Both the position numbers and the translations under genes were made by a program. Positions 8,366-16,287 of a stretch of 64,000 nucleotides of DNA are shown here, in pieces; the first letter of the stretch is position 1, and every line of letters starts with the position of its first letter. The notes below the pieces were generated by a model. That model searched no databases and had not been told where the DNA came from. It saw only the letters and a list, made by a program, of their open reading frames with translations. The stretch is from Kordia algicida (GTDB taxonomy: Bacteria > Bacteroidota > Bacteroidia > Flavobacteriales > Flavobacteriaceae). Location of the stretch: the NCBI RefSeq assembly GCF_051013375.1, contig NZ_CP142125.1; one strand, given 5' to 3'.

Positions 8366-8995
8366 CTATTTTTTTGGAATCAAACTATTTATTCGTGTAG
8401 CTATGTACAACATTTCTCGCGCGATAGTATTAGTATCTGAAAAGAGTAATTCCACTTTCTTATTCAAAGAAGTATCAGAAGATATGCTTTCAAGATATAT
8501 TTCAACAGCTTGATTTTGATTTAATGATGCTAATGATTTTGTAGATATCATCCATTTACCTGAACCATAATCAACCTCATAAGCTTTAAGTTTCTTTTTA
8601 CGTTTTTTTTTAATTTTAAAGCCGAATTTTTTCAAATCAGAAAGATTGGATAATAATTTGTTATCAGGAACTACACCAGCAGACTCAATAGTAAATAGAT
8701 TACTGTGTCCATAGTATATCATGCCTGTTCGTAACCATATCATTGCTTGTTGACTTATTTCTTGGTTTGTTTTATCTACCATAACAATTTTTACATCTGA
8801 AGACTTTTTAGTGTTTCTAAATATCAAAAAAGCTATTTGATCTAATTGTTTTAGGCGTTCTGAAGGAATATCTACAAACGTTTTTCCTATTTCAAGTACA
8901 GAGTTTCTAATGTCACTTTTCAAAGTTTGAGCTTCTAAAACTTGAAAGAAGCAAAAGAATAAAATGAAAATTGTGATTGTTTTTTTTGTTTTCAT
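8366..8995 (-). CDS. Secreted, catalytically dead homologue of ArsC in the ars operon
   Basis: A 209-residue protein with an N-terminal signal peptide (hydrophobic core TIFILFFCFFQVL, likely cut after LEAQ). I recognise no named family, but it aligns nearly gap-free with the ArsC encoded next door: VKIVMVDKTNQEIS here against IRINFICTHNSRRS there, then a shared Trp and Tyr, SAG against SGG, LKKFGFKIK against LKNSGFKIK, and IAREMLYIATRINS against IASEMYYVFSQIKS at the C-terminus. In the P-loop position the catalytic Cys is Asp and the Arg is Ile, and both redox cysteines are absent, so no phosphatase or reductase chemistry is expected. A periplasmic binding or sensing role is inference. It is encoded between arsR and arsC. 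Confidence 0.6.
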   Translation of the reverse strand: MKTKKTITIFILFFCFFQVLEAQTLKSDIRNSVLEIGKTFVDIPSERLKQLDQIAFLIFRNTKKSSDVKIVMVDKTNQEISQQAMIWLRTGMIYYGHSNLFTIESAGVVPDNKLLSNLSDLKKFGFKIKKKRKKKLKAYEVDYGSGKWMISTKSLASLNQNQAVEIYLESISSDTSLNKKVELLFSDTNTIAREMLYIATRINSLIPKK

Positions 8996-9056
8996 GGTTT
9001 TTAGTATTTCATATATTAGTTAATCGCAATAAAACAATAAATCATGATAAATTTTT

Positions 9057-9389
9057 TTAACAGCAGTCCTCTTTAGGAAGTATATCTTGACTTAAAAAAT
9101 TTTGCATCAATTCTCGCATTTCTTTCCACTTCTCGGTATTGACGCAATAACAAACGCTTGTACCTTCAACTGTTCCTTTAATTAATCCTAAATATTTTAA
9201 TTCTTTTAAATGTTGTGATATAGTAGGTTGAGCCAAACCAATTTCTTTGACTAAATCTCCACAAAAACACGCATCTATCTTAAAGAGATGTTGAAGTATT
9301 GCTACTCTTGCTGGATGACCGAACGCTTTGGCAAAAAGAGCAATTTCGTTTTGTGTATCTGTAAATATTTCTGTCTTAGCTAATCCCAT
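9057..9389 (-). CDS. arsR: ArsR/SmtB-family arsenic-responsive repressor
   Basis: A 110-residue winged-helix regulator. The helix-turn-helix reads CGDLVKEIGLAQPTISQHLK near residues 43-62 and the wing LGLIKGTVEGTSVCYCVN follows. Cysteines in DACFCGD at the start of the recognition motif match the As(III)-sensing site of classical ArsR (Cys-x-Cys type), and further Cys pairs sit in the wing (VCYC) and at the C-terminus (CC). It is the first gene of the operon that continues to arsB, so it should autoregulate. A 12-bp palindrome lies 20 bp upstream of its start. Confidence 0.92.
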   Translation of the reverse strand: MGLAKTEIFTDTQNEIALFAKAFGHPARVAILQHLFKIDACFCGDLVKEIGLAQPTISQHLKELKYLGLIKGTVEGTSVCYCVNTEKWKEMRELMQNFLSQDILPKEDCC

Positions 9390-9408
9390 TAATGAAATAT
9401 TAATTTAT

Positions 9409-9420
9409 TCATTGCAATGA
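9409..9420. promoter_or_regulatory. Candidate ArsR operator
   Basis: TCATTGCAATGA is a perfect 12-bp palindrome 20 bp upstream of the arsR start codon. ArsR-family dimers bind such dyads overlapping their own promoters, so it is the best operator candidate in the arsR upstream region. No clear TAnnTTTG -7 box was found on the minus strand here. Confidence 0.45.
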
Positions 9421-9510
9421 TACGATTAATATTTGTAACATTAAATTTTTTATTGAAAAATAGTCCTTTTATTTTTATGTTAGTAAAATAAACATTCTGT
9501 TTATAAGACT

Positions 9511-9753
9511 GATTTTTTCAACTCGTTGACATTAACTAAAATTCTCGAAAAAGATATTCTTCAAGATTTTTCTGCGGAAGCAAATCAATAGCAAACAAAA
9601 ATACATAAAGCATTTTCAACACACACGAAAGACCTTTTTCAACTAAGTGAACATTTAGAAATCATCACACAAATTCTGGAAGTAGAACAAGAAAAGTTTT
9701 CACTTCGCGACACAAAGCTACCAGAAGTTAATGAAGAAATTTTATCAAATTAA
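9511..9753 (+). pseudogene. Decayed coding remnant in the gap between arsR and the M61 gene
   Basis: The 688-bp gap 9390-10077 has no intact gene. On the plus strand one frame reads as plausible helical protein (ILEKDILQDFSAEANQ, an in-frame TAG at 9589, then LFQLSEHLEIITQILEVEQE) ending at TAA 9751. The sequence after it (to about 9950) still looks protein-like in shifting frames, with several stops. This pattern suggests a degenerate gene of unknown family; chance cannot be excluded because the region is A-rich. Confidence 0.3.
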
Positions 9754-10077
9754 TCTTTTTGTAACCAAAATATAGATCGTTTACTATCACTTTCCACAAG
9801 CAATTTAAAAGAAGTATTTTACAAAAAATCCATACATTGAAAGAATCGTGTACAAAATGTGAAGAATGAATTCATTGTTGTTTTGAAGTAGAAATCGAAG
9901 TGCAATTGCAAACACTTGTGAAAGAAATAACACGAATTATAAAATCATTAATTTAAAGAAAATTCATTATTCAAAACTAATTGAATTCCAGTTCTTAACA
10001 CTAATTAACATTCCAACCTGTTACATTTTCAAAAAAAAGCTACTAATTGCAACGTTGAATGTAAACAGAAAAAAACT

Positions 10078-11955
10078 ATGTTAAGAAAAAATTTAGGAAT
10101 CATCTTCGCAGCTTTCATCACTTTAGCAAGCTGTGGTTCTGGAAAAATCGGAACAGACACCGACAAAAATATTATTGCTTCTATTGACTTGGTTACGGTG
10201 GTTGACGATAAAGTGAAAGTAGAAGTCAATCCTGGTAAATTTCAAACCGAAACCACTACATTCAACATACCAAAAACAGTTCCTGGCACTTATAGTAGCG
10301 ACGATTACGGTCAGTATGTCGTTGATTTTAAAGCCTTTGATTATAAAGGAAATGAAATTATCACTACACGCGTAAATAAAAATTCGTGGCTCATTGCCAA
10401 CGCCAAAAAACTCGATAAAGTTTCCTATTGGGTAAATGATACATTTGATTCTGAATATAATAAGAAGTCGCCTGTCTTCTCTCCTGCCGGCACTAACATT
10501 TTAAAAGATGAAAATTTTGTACTGAATCTGCATGCATTTGTGGGTTATTTCAGCGGAAGCGAACAATATCCTTATCAAATTAAGGTAAACTATCCAAAAA
10601 CATTGTTAGGTTCTAGTTCGTTACCAAAAGTAATTTCAGAAAAAGAAAACTTTAACACAGATACGTATGGCGCTTCACGTTATGCGGAAGTGACTGACAA
10701 TCCGATCATGTATTCAAAACCTGATACTGTCGATTTTAAAGTAAACGATATGAATATTACCCTGAGCGTATATTCGCCAACCAAAGTATATTCTGCCGAA
10801 AGCTTAAAAGAAGGTATCGAAACCATGATTACGGCACAAAAAGAGTTTTTAGGTAATGTTGATGCGACAAAGCAATATACAATTCTATTATACTTATCCA
10901 ATCTTTCTACAACAGACGCTAAAGGTTTTGGAGCTTTAGAACACAATACTTCAACGGTAGTAGTTTTGCCTGAGCAAATGCCAAAAGAAGCAATTCAAAA
11001 TACATTAAAAGATGTCGTTTCACACGAATTTTTTCACATTGTAACGCCGTTATCGGTACATTCCGAAGAAATTCACTATTTCGATTACAACGACCCAAAA
11101 ATGTCACAACATTTGTGGATGTATGAAGGTGTAACAGAATATTTTGCAAATTTATTCCAAATCAATCAGGGATTAATTGACGAACAAGCATTTTACCAAC
11201 GTATCAATGATAAAATAAAAAACTCTCGTGCGTACTATAATGATGAAATTTCATTTACGGAAATGAGCGCGAATATTTTATCGGATCAATACAAAGATGA
11301 ATATGCAAATGTGTATGAAAAAGGAACATTGATCGCAATGATAATCGATCTTACGCTTCGTGCGGAAAGTAATGGAGAAGCGGGAATTTTAGATTTAATG
11401 AAAAAACTATCGGCAACCTACGGAAGCGAAAAACCGTTCAAAGATGATGAATTGTTTGACAAAATCATTGAGTTTACCACACCAGAATTGCGTAGCGTAA
11501 TTGATACGTATATCGTTGGAAATACGTCAATTCCATATGATGACTTCTTAGCAAAAGTCGGATTAGAATTAGGAAATATTCAAGTTTCGACAAGTTATTT
11601 TGTTAACGGACAAATTCCATACATCGGCGTAGATAAAGAAACGAGCGAAGTATTTATCATTCAAGAAGGTATCTTAAATTCGTTTCTTATTGATCTTGGC
11701 TTGCAAAATGGAGACATCATACAAGAAGTTAATGGTACAAAATATACGTTTGCTAATGTTTATGATTTAATTGATGCTTCATATACATGGAAAACTGATG
11801 ACCCAATCACGATGACCATAAAACGCAATGGAGAAATTAAAAAACTTTCTGGAAACATTACAGCTCCAACTGTTTTAGGCGTTGGAATTAAAAAGAAAGA
11901 CTTGCCAGAAAACAGCAAAGAAGTACAATTGCGAAAAGCGTGGTTGAAAGGCTAG
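10078..11955 (+). CDS. M61-family metallopeptidase lipoprotein with C-terminal PDZ domain
   Basis: A zinc aminopeptidase/glycyl-aminopeptidase-type protein of 625 residues. It begins with a lipoprotein signal (lipobox LASC, Cys near residue 19), then a beta-rich N-terminal domain, then the thermolysin-like catalytic domain with HEFFHIVTPL near 317 and the third zinc ligand in MYEGVTEYFANL near 349. A PDZ domain occupies about 510-600 (IGVDKETSEVFIIQEG, LGLQNGDIIQEVNG). This order is typical of M61. It is expected in the periplasm or on the outer-membrane inner leaflet, degrading peptides. It appears monocistronic. Confidence 0.9.
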   Translation: MLRKNLGIIFAAFITLASCGSGKIGTDTDKNIIASIDLVTVVDDKVKVEVNPGKFQTETTTFNIPKTVPGTYSSDDYGQYVVDFKAFDYKGNEIITTRVNKNSWLIANAKKLDKVSYWVNDTFDSEYNKKSPVFSPAGTNILKDENFVLNLHAFVGYFSGSEQYPYQIKVNYPKTLLGSSSLPKVISEKENFNTDTYGASRYAEVTDNPIMYSKPDTVDFKVNDMNITLSVYSPTKVYSAESLKEGIETMITAQKEFLGNVDATKQYTILLYLSNLSTTDAKGFGALEHNTSTVVVLPEQMPKEAIQNTLKDVVSHEFFHIVTPLSVHSEEIHYFDYNDPKMSQHLWMYEGVTEYFANLFQINQGLIDEQAFYQRINDKIKNSRAYYNDEISFTEMSANILSDQYKDEYANVYEKGTLIAMIIDLTLRAESNGEAGILDLMKKLSATYGSEKPFKDDELFDKIIEFTTPELRSVIDTYIVGNTSIPYDDFLAKVGLELGNIQVSTSYFVNGQIPYIGVDKETSEVFIIQEGILNSFLIDLGLQNGDIIQEVNGTKYTFANVYDLIDASYTWKTDDPITMTIKRNGEIKKLSGNITAPTVLGVGIKKKDLPENSKEVQLRKAWLKG

Positions 11956-12094
11956 TTTTTTGTTTTTGATTTTTGTTTTTGATTTTTACTTGTAAGATAT
12001 ATCGAAAATTTAAAGACTAAAAATATTACGGTTTTCCCGTAACTAACTGATAATTAGTTTTAGTAACTTATAGTATTAACATAAAAACTATATT

Positions 12095-12256
12095 ATGAAA
12101 AAACGAAATTTAAAATCACTGCAATTAAACAAAAAACGTGTTTCAACCCTTGATTGTTCTAAAATAATTCATCTTGTCGGTGGAGGAACGATAAATCAAA
12201 CCTGTGAAGCAAATACGCGCGCGCATGGAGAATGTCAATTCTGCCATCCACAGTAA
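12095..12256 (+). CDS. Putative RiPP precursor peptide (Bacteroidota class I lanthipeptide-like leader)
   Basis: A 53-residue gene, too short for most callers. The N-terminus MKKRNLKSLQLNKKRVSTLD matches the leader pattern of Bacteroidota natural-product precursors (KKNLKSLxLNKKxIS type), followed by a Gly-rich processing site (LVGGG, residues 28-32). The presumed core is TINQTCEANTRAHGECQF plus CHPQ, with three Thr and three Cys, which would suit thioether or disulfide modification. An intrinsic terminator begins 10 bp after the stop. No modifying enzyme, peptidase-exporter or LanBC homologue lies in the window, so maturation would depend on enzymes encoded elsewhere. The neighbours (M61 peptidase, DUF819) show no functional link. 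Confidence 0.7.
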   Translation: MKKRNLKSLQLNKKRVSTLDCSKIIHLVGGGTINQTCEANTRAHGECQFCHPQ

Positions 12257-12266
12257 AATAGTATAC

Positions 12267-12292
12267 AAAGCAAACTTCGGTTTGCTTTTTTT
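12267..12292 (+). terminator. Intrinsic terminator of the RiPP-like precursor gene
   Basis: AAAGCAAAC, tetraloop TTCG, GTTTGCTTT, then a run of T. The nine-base stem with a UUCG loop is a very stable hairpin, which argues that the short gene just upstream is transcribed as its own unit. Confidence 0.85.
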
Positions 12293-12407
12293 ATGTTTTC
12301 TATTTTCTCCAAAAAATGTGCTTCACAACAACTTCCTCATTTAAAATTCAACAATTAGCTTCTATAATTTCATTTTTTTGGTATTTTGCAGGATAAACCA
12401 TCCAATT

Positions 12408-14117
12408 ATGTTCAAAAAAGCCATTGCTTTACTCCTACTTTTTGTTTCGTGTTCGCTATTTTCACAACAACTTACGTTGAAACATTACGAAGGAAAAGAA
12501 ACGACATTCAATACAAAAGTCGTTATAGATTCTATTTCATTTACAGGATTTAACTTAAAAATCAACGTAGACGATTCGCTGGCAACACTCGATAATATTA
12601 GCAACATCAATAAAAAACTGAATGCGGAAGGTAATTTTAAATTTACCCTAAACGACAACATTGCAAACATTTCATATAGTTCAGGAAACGTAATTACGGT
12701 TCATAAAGCGATGACACTGTTTGAAATTACTACCAAACCAAAACAAGGATTTTCAGCAGTGATTTATGAAGTCACGGATGATTCATTTTTCAACTACGAC
12801 AGCATCAATCAAGCATATAATTCCAAAGATCAAAAAATAGAAAAAACCATCATTCATCCAAAACCGTTTTTTAGCAGTGATAAAATTGTTTTTGGAATCT
12901 TAATGCTTATTCTCGGCTTTGTATTTTATACAGAAAGTAGTAAAAAATCAGGTTGGAAAACGTTTTATAAATATGTTCCGGCTTTACTAATTTGCTATGT
13001 ATTGCCTGCAATTTTGAGTTCTTTCGGAATCATTTCAGACAAATATTCAGAAACCTACATGATTGCGAGTCGTTTCTTATTGCCTGCGGCGTTAATTTTA
13101 ATGACTCTAAGTATTGATCTAAAAGGTGTTTTTAACTTAGGTCCAAAAGCATTAATCATGTTTTTTACAGGAACTATCGGAATCATCATTGGTGGTCCAT
13201 TAGCAATTTTGCTCATCTCATTTGTATATCCTGAAGCCGTTGGCGGAATGGGTCCAGATGCAGTTTGGCGTGGACTTTCTACCTTGGCGGGAAGCTGGAT
13301 TGGCGGCGGCGCAAATCAGGCAGCGATGTACGAAATCTACGAATACAGTCCCGATAAATATGGCGCAATGGTATTAGTGGATATTGTTGTGGCAAATTTA
13401 TGGATGGCGATTTTACTATTAGGAATTGGCAAATCTCAAAAAATTGACAATTGGCTAAAAGCCGATAATTCTGCGATTGAACATTTAAAAGTAAAAGTTT
13501 CTGCTTTTGCAGATAAAATAAAACGAAATCCAACCTTATCGGAGTTGATGATTATGCTTGCATTGGCATTTGGCGGTGTTTCGTTAGCACATTTTGGCGC
13601 GAGTAACATTACAGATTACTTAACGAGCAATTTTGATGCGGTAAAAGACAAAGACGGTGCATTGTCGTTCTTAGGTTCGTCCTTCTTTTGGATGATTACC
13701 ATTGCAACAGCATTTGGAATCACGCTATCGTATACAAAAGCAAAAAACTATGAAGGTGCGGGCGCAAGTAAAATAGGAAGCATTTTTATTTACATATTAG
13801 TTGCTTCTATCGGGATGAAAATGGACTTAGGAAAAGTACTAGAAAATCCTGGTTTGATTGCCATCGGATTGGTCTGGATGACATTTCATGCGGCATTGCT
13901 CATTTTAGTTGCAAAACTCATTCGTGCACCATTTTTCTTTCTCGCTGTAGGAAGTCAGGCAAATGTTGGAGGTGCGGCTTCTGCGCCAATTGTGGCTTCT
14001 GCTTTTCACCCTTCATTAACTTCAGTCGGTGTCCTTTTGGCAGTATTTGGCTATGTTGTGGGAACGTATGGAGCAATTTTGTGTACAATTTTGATGGAAA
14101 TGGCTTCTAAAGTTTAA
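12408..14117 (+). CDS. DUF819-family membrane protein with an N-terminal extracytoplasmic domain
   Basis: The 569-residue protein has a signal-like N-terminus (MFKKAIALLLLFVSCSLFSQ), a soluble beta-type region of about 130 residues, and from about residue 165 a polytopic DUF819 (YjcL-like) domain with Gly-rich segments such as LAGSWIGGGANQAAM and VGSQANVGGAASAPIVASAF. The DUF819 fold resembles membrane carriers; its substrate is unknown. The extra N-terminal domain is unusual against stand-alone DUF819 proteins. The frame opens at a TTG at 12378, but the ATG at 12408 is chosen because it begins a clean signal sequence. A DUF4369 lipoprotein gene follows 40 bp later and may be cotranscribed. 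Confidence 0.8.
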   Translation: MFKKAIALLLLFVSCSLFSQQLTLKHYEGKETTFNTKVVIDSISFTGFNLKINVDDSLATLDNISNINKKLNAEGNFKFTLNDNIANISYSSGNVITVHKAMTLFEITTKPKQGFSAVIYEVTDDSFFNYDSINQAYNSKDQKIEKTIIHPKPFFSSDKIVFGILMLILGFVFYTESSKKSGWKTFYKYVPALLICYVLPAILSSFGIISDKYSETYMIASRFLLPAALILMTLSIDLKGVFNLGPKALIMFFTGTIGIIIGGPLAILLISFVYPEAVGGMGPDAVWRGLSTLAGSWIGGGANQAAMYEIYEYSPDKYGAMVLVDIVVANLWMAILLLGIGKSQKIDNWLKADNSAIEHLKVKVSAFADKIKRNPTLSELMIMLALAFGGVSLAHFGASNITDYLTSNFDAVKDKDGALSFLGSSFFWMITIATAFGITLSYTKAKNYEGAGASKIGSIFIYILVASIGMKMDLGKVLENPGLIAIGLVWMTFHAALLILVAKLIRAPFFFLAVGSQANVGGAASAPIVASAFHPSLTSVGVLLAVFGYVVGTYGAILCTILMEMASKV

Positions 14118-14157
14118 CAAAATTATAGATATTTGCGGACTTTAAAAATTCAATTTG

Positions 14158-14871
14158 ATGTTCAAAAAATGTATTGCAATCCTAGTTCTTTTAGGATTTA
14201 TCTCTTGTGGAGAAGAAACGAACGGTAATTTAAAAATTACTGGAAATGTAGATGGTTTGAAAGAAGGAACACTGTTTCTGCAAAAAGTACAGGACTCAAC
14301 GCTAGTTACTTTAGATTCTTTAGTTGTGAATGGCGATGCACATTTTACCTTTAGCACAACCATTGAAGAACCAGAAGTATTGTATTTATATTTAGACAAG
14401 AAAGATTTTAACGAATTGAACGATCGAATTGATTTCTTTGCAGAGCCTGGTGAAATGACTATCAACACAACACTTCGCCGATTTGTAAACGATGTACAGA
14501 TTACAGGATCTCAAAATCACAAGGATTTAGTGGCTTTTAAAGAATTTATGACCAAATTCAACACGAAAGAATTGATGTTATTACGCGATGGAATGGACGC
14601 GCAAAAAGAAGAAGATGTTGAAAAAGTAACAGAAATCAACACTAAAATTGCGCAATATGCTAAAAGTCGCATGCAATATATCTTAAACTATGCCTTTACA
14701 AACAACGACAAAGAAATTACGCCGTATGTAGTAACAACAGAAACCTATGATGCAAACATTCGCTTTTTAGATACCATTTATCAGCAATTGACACCAAAAA
14801 TCGCAGCATCAAAATACGGTAAAAAGTTGAAAGCATTGGTGGAAGAACGTAAAGCTGAGGAAACTAAATAG
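14158..14871 (+). CDS. DUF4369-containing lipoprotein
   Basis: A 237-residue lipoprotein: signal sequence with lipobox ISC (Cys near 18), then a DUF4369 beta domain (LKITGNVDGLKEGTLFLQKV near 25-45, LDSLVVNGDAHFTF) as found at the N-terminus of Bacteroidota thioredoxin-like lipoproteins. The C-terminal half is helical and lacks a thioredoxin CxxC, so it is a truncated architecture compared with the TlpA-fused members. ATG 14158 is preceded directly by TTG 14155; ATG is preferred. The function is unknown. It is downstream of DUF819, and a hairpin at 14916-14944 ends the unit. Confidence 0.8.
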   Translation: MFKKCIAILVLLGFISCGEETNGNLKITGNVDGLKEGTLFLQKVQDSTLVTLDSLVVNGDAHFTFSTTIEEPEVLYLYLDKKDFNELNDRIDFFAEPGEMTINTTLRRFVNDVQITGSQNHKDLVAFKEFMTKFNTKELMLLRDGMDAQKEEDVEKVTEINTKIAQYAKSRMQYILNYAFTNNDKEITPYVVTTETYDANIRFLDTIYQQLTPKIAASKYGKKLKALVEERKAEETK

Positions 14872-14915
14872 TACTTCTACTCCACTCAGTTACGTTGTAA
14901 TTTATATAAAATACC

Positions 14916-14944
14916 AAAGCCTGACTTTATTTAAGTTGGGCTTT
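14916..14944. terminator. Bidirectional terminator between convergent genes
   Basis: AAAGCCTGACTT and AAGTTGGGCTTT form a 12-base stem with two G-U pairs around a five-base loop. It lies between the DUF4369 gene (plus) and the hypothetical gene ending at 14948 (minus). Confidence 0.6.
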
Positions 14945-14947
14945 ACA

Positions 14948-16033
14948 TTATCTAAATAGATTCATGAACTCACCGTTGTAATCTTCATCAATGGTTTGCT
15001 TACTTATAAAATTGATCGAAAAATTTTCTTCTGTAAGCTCATCAAACTCATCGTACTTTTTCTCTATTTTATATAATCGTTTTCGCAATTCTTCTTTTCT
15101 TATAGGCTCTACTTCTTCAACTTGTTTTTGCGTGAAAGGACAAATAAATATTGCACCACTGTAACGTAATATTTGCCAAATACTTAAATCTGAAAATTCT
15201 TCCTTTACCTCTTTAGCTTCTTCGCTTGTCATGCGTTTATTATTAGACCAGCCATGTAAATCATGGAAATTACTATATGCTATAAAAAGTCTACGATATA
15301 ATCCTAAATGCATCACGCTATTTTCTCCATAAATTTTTTCATAAGCGTCTGCAATTTCCTGCTGATATTCTGAATTGTAATTTATACCTGAACTATTATA
15401 CATACTTTCAAATTCGTCTCTTGTTTTTACAATTACCATTATTCGGTAGAGTTCTCCATCATGAATAGTATCATACATTATATGTAAAACTTGTATTTGA
15501 AAACGATTACTTATCCAATCTATCAATTGTTGCTTTAGTGAATCTACAATGAGTTCACCTCTTAAAACTTGCTTGACTTCTGCATATATAGGATCTTCAG
15601 GTAAAGGTTTGCTATCTGATTTATTTATGATTTTACGACCTCTTACTAAAGATAATATTTTGTCTAATAATTTAATCGCAACAGCATAATCATCAGTTAT
15701 ACGCAGATTCTTTTTGTCTGAAAGCTTAAAATTTTCATTTGGAAGCAAGCTTTTACAAAGTTTTTTGTTGACATAAACTAAATCATGTAGTGTTTCTTCT
15801 GAAAATTTCATCTTAAATACGTCTTCACCAGGAATATCATCATCAAATACATCATAAAAAGTAATAGATAATTCATAATGCCCATTTTCATTTTCTTTTA
15901 TCATTAAAAAAAAATGAAAATCACGTCCATTATGCCACCAGTCAACATTTATAGCTTCAAATGATATTGAGCAAAATTGAAAATCGTCTAGTCCGACATT
16001 TTTTAGTTTCTTTAATAGTGCATACTCCTTCAT
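14948..16033 (-). CDS. Hypothetical cytosolic protein of 361 residues
   Basis: I do not recognise this family. The protein has no signal peptide or membrane segment, is acidic, and has a charged C-terminal helix rich in Glu, Lys and Arg (about 305-345). Features seen: a Trp-Trp-His segment near 31-35 (NVDWWHNGRDFHFF), a central segment with VRGRKI, and a Tyr-rich region (EYQQEIADAYEKIYGENSVM). The nearest upstream gene is divergent, so it is probably monocistronic. Base composition is slightly more A+T-rich than that of its neighbours, which can indicate an accessory gene; this is a weak impression from reading. Confidence 0.6.
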   Translation of the reverse strand: MKEYALLKKLKNVGLDDFQFCSISFEAINVDWWHNGRDFHFFLMIKENENGHYELSITFYDVFDDDIPGEDVFKMKFSEETLHDLVYVNKKLCKSLLPNENFKLSDKKNLRITDDYAVAIKLLDKILSLVRGRKIINKSDSKPLPEDPIYAEVKQVLRGELIVDSLKQQLIDWISNRFQIQVLHIMYDTIHDGELYRIMVIVKTRDEFESMYNSSGINYNSEYQQEIADAYEKIYGENSVMHLGLYRRLFIAYSNFHDLHGWSNNKRMTSEEAKEVKEEFSDLSIWQILRYSGAIFICPFTQKQVEEVEPIRKEELRKRLYKIEKKYDEFDELTEENFSINFISKQTIDEDYNGEFMNLFR

Positions 16034-16287
16034 AAATATTTAAATTATAGCTTCAAAATTTACTATTTATTCATAATAAAGACGTTCATGACTTTCATTA
16101 GATACAATAAGGCAATTACAAAGCTTTCCCATAATTTTATGATAATAACTTTCTACTATGTAAAAATACAAATTCTCTTTTCAATCTTCATTCATAAAAA
16201 ATAGTAGTAAACCAGGTAATTATACGTGAATGTATTCCGCTAAAAAACAGTATTTTAGAAATTCTATAAACTTAAAACAAACATACC

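Noticed and set aside
8366..8995. Active second arsenate reductase
   Set aside because: The catalytic Cys, P-loop Arg and redox Cys pair are all absent and the protein is exported.
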